The position numbers and the translations under genes were made by a program. DNA of 5,779 nucleotides from Planctomicrobium sp. GTDB lineage: Bacteria; Planctomycetota; Planctomycetia; Planctomycetales; Planctomycetaceae. This document shows, piece after piece, positions 1-4,375 of the stretch. The DNA is taken from assembly GCA_018659505.1 (NCBI GenBank), contig JABJMI010000134.1, positions 1 to 5,779 on the forward strand, read 5' to 3'. Positions within the stretch are counted from its first letter, which is position 1; each line of letters begins with the position of its first letter. The notes below the pieces were generated by a model that saw nothing but the letters and a program-made list of their open reading frames with translations, was not told the origin of the DNA and did not search any database.

Positions 1-487
1 GATCCCCTTGTTGCGGATTTCCACGGTCGTTCGCATGACAGCCGATTGCCAGCGTTTCGACAAGGGCTAACTGCTCGTAACTCAGTTTGTCTGATGAATG
101 GAGTTTCTCGGCACGGATTAGAAACTTTTCGCAAAGTCCGCCGTCGACCATGACGCCGATGACATTCAATTTCTCACAGCAGTTACTGTTACCTTTTCGG
201 CATGCGTAACACTCACCGCAATTCATATAAGGTTCAACAGAACACTTATCGCCGACCTGCACGTTTTCGACTCCATCGCCGACGGCGATGACTTCGACAC
301 CAAGTTCATGACCGGGAATTCTGGGGTAACTGAAGAAGGGCATCTTGCCGAGATAGCCACTGTAATCGGTTCCGCAAATACCCATGCGGTGAGTCCGGAC
401 GAGTGCTTCCCCCGGACCGGGTTGCTCCGGCTCAGCGATATCAACGATTGCAAAGTTTTTGGGTTCTTCGAGTCGAATGGCTTTCAT
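1..487 (-). CDS. Zinc-binding medium-chain alcohol dehydrogenase (3' end cut by window edge)
   Basis: The ATG is at 487-485 and the frame stays open to the left edge, giving 162 N-terminal residues of a family usually about 340-350 long. Visible GroES-like domain features are the catalytic zinc motif GICGTD (Cys38), GHE at 59-61 (His60, Glu61), a probable further ligand Glu144 in LVETLAIGCHA, and the structural-zinc lobe C90-x2-C93-x2-C96-x7-C104. The NAD-binding Rossmann domain lies outside the window. The family oxidises alcohols or polyols (threonine, sorbitol, galactitol, sugar alcohols) with NAD(P) in the cytoplasm. The substrate cannot be read from this part. It lies 80 bp downstream of the aldo/keto reductase on the same strand, so co-transcription and a role in sugar or polyol oxidation are inferred. 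There is no strong Shine-Dalgarno before the ATG. The start is chosen because MKAIRLEEP is a typical start for this family. Confidence 0.93.
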   Translation of the reverse strand, partial: MKAIRLEEPKNFAIVDIAEPEQPGPGEALVRTHRMGICGTDYSGYLGKMPFFSYPRIPGHELGVEVIAVGDGVENVQVGDKCSVEPYMNCGECYACRKGNSNCCEKLNVIGVMVDGGLCEKFLIRAEKLHSSDKLSYEQLALVETLAIGCHANDRGNPQQGD

Positions 488-522
488 TGTTTGTCCGCTA
501 GTGTTCTTTGTGAATTGTGTGA

Positions 523-547
523 TGCCGGACATTTTAAGTGTCCGGCA
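523..547. repeat. Perfect 9-bp intercistronic hairpin (TGCCGGACA / TGTCCGGCA)
   Basis: The arms 523-531 and 539-547 are exact reverse complements around a 7-nt loop (TTTTAAG). It sits in the 80-bp gap between the reductase stop (568-570) and the dehydrogenase start. Neither strand has a following T-run, so it is not a canonical intrinsic terminator. It could attenuate or stabilise the operon mRNA. Its core recurs in the terminator at 4340-4375, which suggests a dispersed palindromic unit. Confidence 0.7.
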
Positions 548-567
548 AAACGAGTTGGATTTTAATA

Positions 568-1533
568 TTAAGCGAATATCGCTGCCCATTCTTGAGCTGC
601 ATCGTCGTTGTTCTCGGAACGACCTTCAACGTAAATCCAGTTGTGAATCGGCTCAAGTATTGCTTTGACTTCTTTGACAAGTTGCTCATCGAGTGGCTTC
701 TCCGACCATTCGATCCATTGAGCAACTCGCTGTGGATTCGCGGAACCGGTGACGCATGTTGCAAAACCAGGATGGGCAATCGAATACTGTAATGCAAGTT
801 GAGCGATATCGACGCCATTGCTTTCACAATGAGCCGCTGCCTTCGTAGCGACTTCTCTGACGAACGGTGGAGCCTTATGCCATTCAGGCAATGCAGCATT
901 GGTCAGCAACCGAGCCGAGAACGGGGCAGCGTTCATCACGCCGACACCTTTTTCTTCGCAAATTGGCAGCAGTTCTAACGCCATGTCGTTTTGAAGTGTG
1001 TAGTGGTTGTATGACAAAATGACATCGACATCTGCATTTTCGAGAATGTATTTGAACATCTTCATCGGATAACCACTGACTCCGATGTGCTTCACTTTGC
1101 CGAGTTCCACCTGCTTACGAAGAGCGGGCAATGTCTCATTCACAATTTGTGACATTTCGACAAATTCCAGATCGTGACAGAGCACAACATCAAGGTAGTC
1201 CACCTTCATGCGTTCCAGCGAGACATCAACACTTTCAGTAACTCGCTTTGCACTAAAGTCAAAGTGTTCACCGGAATAACGACCGAGCTTTGTTTGCAGG
1301 TAGTATTTCTCTCTGGGAATTTCAGGCAGCACTCTGCCTAAGAGCATTTCACTCATTCCACGTCCATAAAATGGAGACGTGTCGATGTGATTAATGCCTG
1401 AATCAATCGCGACATGGACGCTTTTCAACGCTTCATCAATATCAATTTTCCGGAATTCCGCTCCCAGAGATGAGGCTCCATAAGAGAGGAGCGTGACATC
1501 CATTCCGGTGTTTCCCAGCGAACGCGTTTCCAT
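568..1533 (-). CDS. Aldo/keto reductase, L-galactose/L-fucose (aldose 1-) dehydrogenase type
   Basis: This is a complete 321-residue TIM-barrel aldo/keto reductase, the normal length for the family. The start METRSLGNTGMDVTLLSYGA is typical. The catalytic tetrad is visible as Asp51 and Tyr56 (in HIDTSPFYGRGMSE), Lys82 (LQTKLGRY) and His120 (VVLCHDLE). The SEMLLG stretch after the Tyr, and a C-terminus ending in a PIHNW-type segment, resemble the L-galactose dehydrogenase / D-threo-aldose 1-dehydrogenase branch. Those enzymes oxidise free aldoses such as L-fucose or L-galactose to lactones with NAD(P). Substrate choice is inference. The start is supported by a good Shine-Dalgarno, AAGGAA, read on the minus strand at 1547-1542, 8 nt before the ATG. 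It is the probable first gene of an operon with the zinc dehydrogenase downstream, and is divergent from the PAS-AraC regulator. Confidence 0.93.
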   Translation of the reverse strand: METRSLGNTGMDVTLLSYGASSLGAEFRKIDIDEALKSVHVAIDSGINHIDTSPFYGRGMSEMLLGRVLPEIPREKYYLQTKLGRYSGEHFDFSAKRVTESVDVSLERMKVDYLDVVLCHDLEFVEMSQIVNETLPALRKQVELGKVKHIGVSGYPMKMFKYILENADVDVILSYNHYTLQNDMALELLPICEEKGVGVMNAAPFSARLLTNAALPEWHKAPPFVREVATKAAAHCESNGVDIAQLALQYSIAHPGFATCVTGSANPQRVAQWIEWSEKPLDEQLVKEVKAILEPIHNWIYVEGRSENNDDAAQEWAAIFA

Positions 1534-1605
1534 CTGTGCAGTTCCTTACTTTATATTCAAGTTAGAGTCTTGCAGGCTAACATGCAGGCACAGTGCTCGC
1601 ATGAT

Positions 1606-1634
1606 TTTATAGGATTCAGGAATTTCACTCTGAA
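1606..1634 (-). promoter_or_regulatory. Candidate sigma70-type promoter for the reductase operon
   Basis: On the minus strand, TTCAGA (1634-1629, 4 of 6 to TTGACA) and TATAAA (1611-1606, 5 of 6 to TATAAT) are separated by 17 nt. This would start transcription near 1599 and give a leader of about 65 nt. It is consensus matching only, and promoters of this likely phylum are poorly defined. Confidence 0.35.
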
Positions 1635-1655
1635 CGCTGCGTTTTTGTTTTCATA

Positions 1656-1684
1656 CCCTAGTCCCTCGATCCCTAGCCCCTTGA
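1656..1684. repeat. Tandem CCCTnG-type micro-repeat (4 units)
   Basis: Four successive units CCCTAGT, CCCTCGAT, CCCTAGC and CCCTTGA lie end to end with period 7-8. They lie beyond the candidate reductase promoter on the regulator side of the gap. The function is unknown. It looks like a degenerate simple repeat rather than a dyad operator. Confidence 0.6.
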
Positions 1685-1738
1685 CCAAGCGGCTTAGTTG
1701 ATGCTCTCTTTTTGTTTGCGGCTACCAAGCCGCGTTAG
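1685..1738. repeat. Imperfect direct repeat with GC-rich hairpin
   Basis: CCAAGCGGCTTAG (1685-1697) recurs as CCAAGCCGCGTTAG (1725-1738), with starts 40 bp apart. The second copy overlaps a 6-bp hairpin, GCGGCT (1718-1723), loop ACCA, AGCCGC (1728-1733). Direct repeats are the usual form of AraC-family operators, so binding by the adjacent regulator is possible. A dispersed repeat is an equal alternative. Confidence 0.4.
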
Positions 1739-1908
1739 GCTGGCTTCACAATAAAGCAGGGTGATACATCAGGTCCAGCGACTTGAGAGGTCTCTTTCTC
1801 TTCAACTCGGTAGCTGAACCCCACTATTAGCCCTTAGTTGAATGATATTATCCTATAACCATCAGAGTCTTCTTGTATGATTCGGTCAGTTTTTGTTAAA
1901 AATCGGAC

Positions 1909-2703
1909 ATGAACACTGCTTTGGATCAGGTTGGACGGATGGATAAAGAGCTGTTTGATTCTGCGCAAAGACTCAGATTTCAAAATGAGTTCTATGAAGA
2001 GATGGGCGGGCGGCAGCAATTTCAATTGCTTTTTGAACATATTCCCGGCATCTATTTCTTTGTCAAAGATTTACAGAGTCGCATGGTCTGCGCCAGCCAG
2101 CCGATTATCGAGAGGCTTGGTTTGAGCGATGAATTGGACATTGTCGGAACGACGGACTATCACTATTTCCCGAAGCACGTCGCTGACCGATTTGTCGAAG
2201 ATGATCAAGAAGTCTTTCGCACGGGTGAGCCGATCATTAACCGTGTTGAAATCTGGTACAACGACCAAAGACTGCTCGACTGGTTTCGCACAACGAAGTT
2301 ACCAGTTGTTAACTCGAAGAATGAAGTCATTGGCGTCATGGGGACGTTGAGTACCTATGAAGGTCACCGGCAATCTATCTTGCCTTATTCGCAAATTGAC
2401 AATGTGGTCAACTACATCCGAGATCATCATCGACGCAAATTGAGCGTGGTCGAACTCGCTGAACATGCTGGGATCTCTGCCAGACAATTGCATCGCCGCT
2501 TTCAAGATGTCTTCGGAATGAATGTCCAAGAATTCGTCAACAAAACTCGCATCCAAGCTGCATGCGACGAACTCCTTAATTCAGATCACAGTATCGCAAA
2601 GATTGCATTGGAGTTCGGGTTCTGTGACCAAAGCGCATTCACGCAACAGTTCAAGAAACAACTGGGAACCACTCCGCATAAATTTCGAAAGCAACAGGAA
2701 TAG
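1909..2703 (+). CDS. PAS-domain AraC/XylR-type transcriptional regulator
   Basis: The 264-residue protein has a PAS-like sensor at about 37-150 (LLFEHIPGIYFFVKDLQSRM at its start; VVNSKNEVIGVMGT at its end) and an AraC-type DNA-binding domain at about 163-262. In the latter, helix-turn-helix 1 is near 179-200 (LAEHAGISARQLHRRFQ) and helix-turn-helix 2 near 229-250 (IAKIALEFGFCDQSAFTQQF), followed by the family end motif GTTPHKFRK, with Phe where Tyr is usual. PAS replaces the cupin-like sugar-binding domain of classic AraC, so the ligand or signal is unknown. It is divergent from the reductase/dehydrogenase pair, which suggests local control of that pair (inference). The start is uncertain. 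The ATG at 1909 lacks a Shine-Dalgarno, while Met11 (1939) has CAGG at 1927-1930, 8 nt upstream, and would remove ten poorly characterised residues. Confidence 0.9.
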   Translation: MNTALDQVGRMDKELFDSAQRLRFQNEFYEEMGGRQQFQLLFEHIPGIYFFVKDLQSRMVCASQPIIERLGLSDELDIVGTTDYHYFPKHVADRFVEDDQEVFRTGEPIINRVEIWYNDQRLLDWFRTTKLPVVNSKNEVIGVMGTLSTYEGHRQSILPYSQIDNVVNYIRDHHRRKLSVVELAEHAGISARQLHRRFQDVFGMNVQEFVNKTRIQAACDELLNSDHSIAKIALEFGFCDQSAFTQQFKKQLGTTPHKFRKQQE

Positions 2704-2744
2704 ATTCTCAAGCAAGTAAAGATAGTGAAACGAAGGAAAAATTA

Positions 2745-2771
2745 GACAGGATGAACATGATTGACAGGATA
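2745..2771 (+). repeat. Outer left arm: three 9-bp GACAGGATN units
   Basis: The units are GACAGGATG, AACATGATT and GACAGGATA, in perfect 9-bp register. The middle unit carries a G-to-T change (ACATGAT) that is also present in the middle unit of the opposite arm, so the arms share an origin. Confidence 0.8.
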
Positions 2772-2892
2772 AAACTAAGACAAGAGTGCAAAGTACGCGT
2801 TCCGCGAAATAAGGATTGATAAATTGTTGCGCCACCTTATCAATGTCGGCAGAAAGCCTCCACGAGTCACGACATGTGAAATGTTAAAGTAT

Positions 2893-2935
2893 GAGAACGC
2901 GGATTGACGCAGATGCAGCGGATTTTCACGGATAA
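2893..2935 (+). repeat. Inner left arm: four GGAT-type units spaced 10-9-10
   Basis: GGAT, AGAT, GGAT and GGAT start at 2901, 2911, 2920 and 2930. Each is preceded by a CGC-like or CG-rich triplet. The arm is the reverse complement of 3051-3093 at 33 of 43 positions, with no gap needed in the alignment. Confidence 0.8.
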
Positions 2936-3050
2936 TTCATCATCCATAACCACACTCGCGGTTCAAAATACTATTCTGAATTGAACTCTTTTAAAACTTT
3001 GACAGAAGAGACTCTGGTTCGGGTACGGAATTGATGGAAATACTCTTATC

Positions 3051-3093
3051 TGATCCGCGCTAATCCGCCGCATCCGCGAATATCCGCGTTCTA
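3051..3093 (-). repeat. Inner right arm: four ATCCGC units spaced 10-9-10
   Basis: ATCCGC starts at 3053, 3063, 3072 and 3082 on the plus strand. The unit spacing mirrors the left inner arm exactly. Three of the ten mismatches to that arm would be G-U pairs in a minus-strand RNA, but A-C mismatches in a plus-strand RNA. Confidence 0.8.
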
Positions 3094-3247
3094 AAATGAA
3101 TACATCCTTAGAATTCCGAAAACTCATATTCAACACAAATATCGATCCTTAATTTCTGATACGAGTACTAAGCTGAAAGCGTCTTGAGCATCACTCAGGC
3201 TCTACGAGTTCGTGCCTTTTTGTGGAAGACGATTGTAAACTCATGCC

Positions 3248-3274
3248 TATCCTGTTCATCATGTAAATCCTGTC
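3248..3274 (-). repeat. Outer right arm: three inverted 9-bp GACAGGATN units
   Basis: Read on the minus strand, the units are GACAGGATT, TACATGATG and AACAGGATA. They match the left outer arm at 23 of 27 positions, and all mismatches fall at unit boundaries. Confidence 0.8.
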
Positions 3275-3311
3275 AAAATTCATTCCCGTTATTCACTGAA
3301 GAGATTTTAGT

Positions 3312-3695
3312 ATGGCAAAAAATCATGCACCACGCTTTCTGGAAATCGTGAACGACGCAAAGTCACGTGTTTCTGAGTGCAATGTCAATGACGTTCACGA
3401 AATGCAAGCGAAGAACGAAGACTTCAGCCTGGTTGATGTCCGGGAAGAAAGTGAATTCTCAAGAGGGCATTTGCCGGGAGCGATTCATTTGGGCAAAGGA
3501 GTCATCGAACGAGACATTGAGAAAGCAATTCCCGAGACGGCTACGAAAATTGTCTTGTATTGCGGCGGTGGATTTCGTTCGGCGTTAGCTGCCGATGCAC
3601 TTCAGAAGATGGGCTATGAGAACGTAATATCCATGGACGGAGGCTGGAGTGGATGGAAACAAGCCGGATATGCAACCGAGAACCCGAGTACATAG
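3312..3695 (+). CDS. Single-domain rhodanese (sulfurtransferase)
   Basis: The 127-residue protein is slightly longer than GlpE/PspE-type single rhodanese domains because of an N-terminal extension of about 22 residues. Visible rhodanese motifs are LVDVREESEFSRGHLPGA at 40-57, and the active-site loop VLYCGGGFRSALAA with catalytic Cys84 and the loop ending at Arg89-Ser90. The C-terminal hallmark is MDGGWSGWKQAGY (108-120). There is no signal peptide, so it is cytoplasmic. The family carries a persulfide on the cysteine and moves sulfane sulfur between donors and acceptors such as thiosulfate and cyanide; the physiological partner is unknown. Purine-rich GAAGAG (about 3298-3303) lies roughly 8 nt before the ATG. 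The gene follows the inverted-repeat element and precedes a ferredoxin gene 268 bp away. A shared role in sulfur or iron-sulfur chemistry is possible but unproven. Confidence 0.93.
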   Translation: MAKNHAPRFLEIVNDAKSRVSECNVNDVHEMQAKNEDFSLVDVREESEFSRGHLPGAIHLGKGVIERDIEKAIPETATKIVLYCGGGFRSALAADALQKMGYENVISMDGGWSGWKQAGYATENPST

Positions 3696-3708
3696 AATAC
3701 TCATCAAG

Positions 3709-3725
3709 TTGAGACAGCGTCTCAA
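3709..3725 (+). terminator. Weak hairpin after the rhodanese gene
   Basis: TTGAGAC (3709-3715), loop AGC, GTCTCAA (3719-3725) forms a perfect 7-bp stem 13 nt after the stop codon. It is followed by TTAGTTCTTAG, which is T-containing but not a true T-run. It may be a weak intrinsic terminator. Confidence 0.4.
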
Positions 3726-3762
3726 TTAGTTCTTAGCCCCCCATGAAACCGGCTGAATTCTC

Positions 3763-3791
3763 TTGACACTTTAAATCTTCGGACCTAAAAC
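3763..3791 (+). promoter_or_regulatory. Candidate promoter for the ferredoxin gene
   Basis: A consensus TTGACA (3763-3768) is followed, after 17 nt, by TAAAAC (3786-3791, 4 of 6 to TATAAT). It would give a leader of about 165 nt before the ferredoxin ATG, long enough to hold the dyads at 3881-3926. The weak -10 keeps confidence low. Confidence 0.35.
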
Positions 3792-3880
3792 CAATGAGAT
3801 ACAGAATTTCCACAAAAGAAAGCCTGAGATTGATCCGATTCAGTTCAGGGAGTGGAGTAAGAATTTTCGTTCGGCTCCAA

Positions 3881-3892
3881 TTCTGTACAGAA
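3881..3892. promoter_or_regulatory. Perfect 12-bp palindrome TTCTGTACAGAA
   Basis: The site is fully self-complementary and lies 71 bp before the ferredoxin ATG. The half-site TACAGAA followed by an A/T run also occurs alone at 3800-3809. It could be a dimeric repressor or activator site. No specific regulator is recognised. Confidence 0.4.
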
Positions 3893-3894
3893 AT

Positions 3895-3926
3895 TTGAAC
3901 CGTTCAACTCATGTGGGATGTTGAAC
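3895..3926. promoter_or_regulatory. Overlapping TTGAAC/GTTCAA dyads upstream of ferredoxin gene
   Basis: TTGAAC (3895-3900), one base, then GTTCAA (3902-3907) forms a compact dyad. Its right half, extended to GTTCAAC (3902-3908), is also a perfect 7-bp inverted match to GTTGAAC (3920-3926) with an 11-nt spacer. The two pairings share the middle arm. The second ends 37 bp before the ATG, close to the ribosome site, so it could act as an operator or as an mRNA hairpin affecting translation. Confidence 0.4.
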
Positions 3927-3952
3927 AACATTCAATTTTGTCAATTGGGAAA

Positions 3953-3957
3953 AGGAA
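3953..3957 (+). promoter_or_regulatory. Ribosome binding site of the ferredoxin gene
   Basis: AGGAA lies in a purine stretch (GGGAAAAGGAAAG), 6 nt before the ATG at 3964. It is one of the few clear Shine-Dalgarno sequences in the window and fixes this start. Confidence 0.7.
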
Positions 3958-3963
3958 AGCCAG

Positions 3964-4245
3964 ATGACACACGTCGTCGCTGAACCATGTTTTAACTGTA
4001 AGTACACAGACTGTGTCGTTGTTTGCCCGGTAGAGTGTTTCTACGAAGGCGAAGCGATTCTTTACATTCATCCCGATGAATGTATCGATTGCGAAGCCTG
4101 CGTGCCTGAATGTCCTGTCGAAGCGATCTTCCACGAAGATAGCCTTCCAGAAGAATGGGCAGGTTACACCGAACTCAACGCCGAGATGGCTTCGACTTGC
4201 CCAGTCATCACCGAGAAGAAAGATGCAATGGGACCGGACGTCTAA
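3964..4245 (+). CDS. fdxA: Seven-iron ferredoxin, FdxA / Azotobacter FdI type
   Basis: The 93-residue cytoplasmic electron carrier opens [17 protein letters not shown], matching the FdI family. All nine family cysteines are present: 9, 12, 17, 21, 25, 40, 43, 46 and 50. By homology to Azotobacter FdI, Cys9, Cys17 and Cys50 hold the [3Fe-4S] cluster, and Cys21, Cys40, Cys43 and Cys46 the [4Fe-4S] cluster. Cys12 and Cys25 would be free. [21 protein letters not shown] is the second cluster-binding segment, and ITEKKD in the tail is family-typical. It lacks the longer C-terminal extension of Azotobacter FdI, as most FdxA proteins do. Redox partners are unknown. The gene appears monocistronic, with a candidate promoter at 3763, dyads in its leader, and a strong terminator at 4340-4375. 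Confidence 0.95.
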   Translation: MTHVVAEPCFNCKYTDCVVVCPVECFYEGEAILYIHPDECIDCEACVPECPVEAIFHEDSLPEEWAGYTELNAEMASTCPVITEKKDAMGPDV

Positions 4246-4339
4246 CGATTGGCTCCCCGTTCATCGCTGCAAACATTCAGTCTCATGTGAACTTACCCCG
4301 GCTTGTAATTAGGTTCATTTGTGGTTGAGATGTAGTTTT

Positions 4340-4375
4340 TTAGCCGGACACGATAAGTGTTCGGCTAATTTTTTT
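4340..4375 (+). terminator. Intrinsic terminator of the ferredoxin gene, overlapping the cobA-hemD 3' end
   Basis: A 12-bp stem pairs TTAGCCGGACAC (4340-4351) with GTGTTCGGCTAA (4357-4368) with one G-T pair. The loop is GATAA and seven T follow (4369-4375). It is a canonical terminator on the plus strand. On the minus strand no T-run follows. The right arm contains the TAG stop of the convergent cobA-hemD gene (4367-4365), so terminator and gene end overlap. The 23-bp core at 4343-4365 resembles 524-546. Confidence 0.9.

Larger units (their letters stand above)
1534..1908. other. Divergent intergenic region between reductase operon and regulator
   Basis: These 375 bp hold no supportable gene. 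From left to right they contain the reductase Shine-Dalgarno and candidate promoter, a tandem CCCT-type micro-repeat, an imperfect direct repeat with a small GC-rich hairpin, a CT-rich stretch (about 1786-1803), and an AT-rich segment (about 1840-1900) just before the regulator. The last is the expected site of the regulator's own promoter, but no convincing -35/-10 pair was found there. Confidence 0.6.
2745..3274. repeat. Nested inverted-repeat element of about 530 bp, non-coding
   Basis: Two pairs of inverted arms are nested symmetrically. The outer arms 2745-2771 and 3248-3274 match at 23 of 27 positions. The inner arms 2893-2935 and 3051-3093 match at 33 of 43. Each class is itself built of short tandem units. 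The element begins 41 bp after the regulator stop and ends 37 bp before the rhodanese ATG, almost filling the 608-bp gap (2704-3311). No transposase or plausible ORF is inside. The six bases AAAATT occur on both flanks (2738-2743 and 3275-3280) as a direct repeat, a possible but weak target-site duplication. Similar short-period repeats (ACAGGAT and CGCGGAT types) are, from memory, scattered in many bacterial genomes; this was not checked. Any promoter of the rhodanese gene probably lies inside or at its edge. Confidence 0.75.

Noticed and set aside
1..4. GATC at the very start, as a clone junction
   Set aside because: A 4-bp site at an edge is too common to mean anything, and the reading frame gives no sign of a junction.
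534..899. Overlapping ORFs on both strands across the reductase 3' end
   Set aside because: They are out-of-frame shadows of a gene with a complete catalytic tetrad; no family features or start signals.
2581..2835. 84-codon minus-strand ORF overlapping the regulator's 3' end, with a Ser-Cys-rich repeat peptide
   Set aside because: Most of it is antisense to the AraC domain. The SCQ-SCS-SCL part is just the translation of the 9-bp outer-arm repeat.
2999..3029. Promoter at TTGACA (2999-3004) in the centre of the nested repeat
   Set aside because: No acceptable -10 hexamer at 16-18 nt spacing; the nearest candidates are GC-containing and mis-spaced.
2850..3225. Similarity between GCCTCCACGAGT (left) and GGCTCTACGAGT (right) inside the element
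   Set aside because: About 10 of 12 bases in direct orientation, without extension and against the inverted symmetry; chance is likely.
2745..3274. CRISPR array
   Set aside because: The units are 9-10 bp, contiguous and in inverted arms; there are no 25-40 bp repeats with unique spacers and no cas genes.
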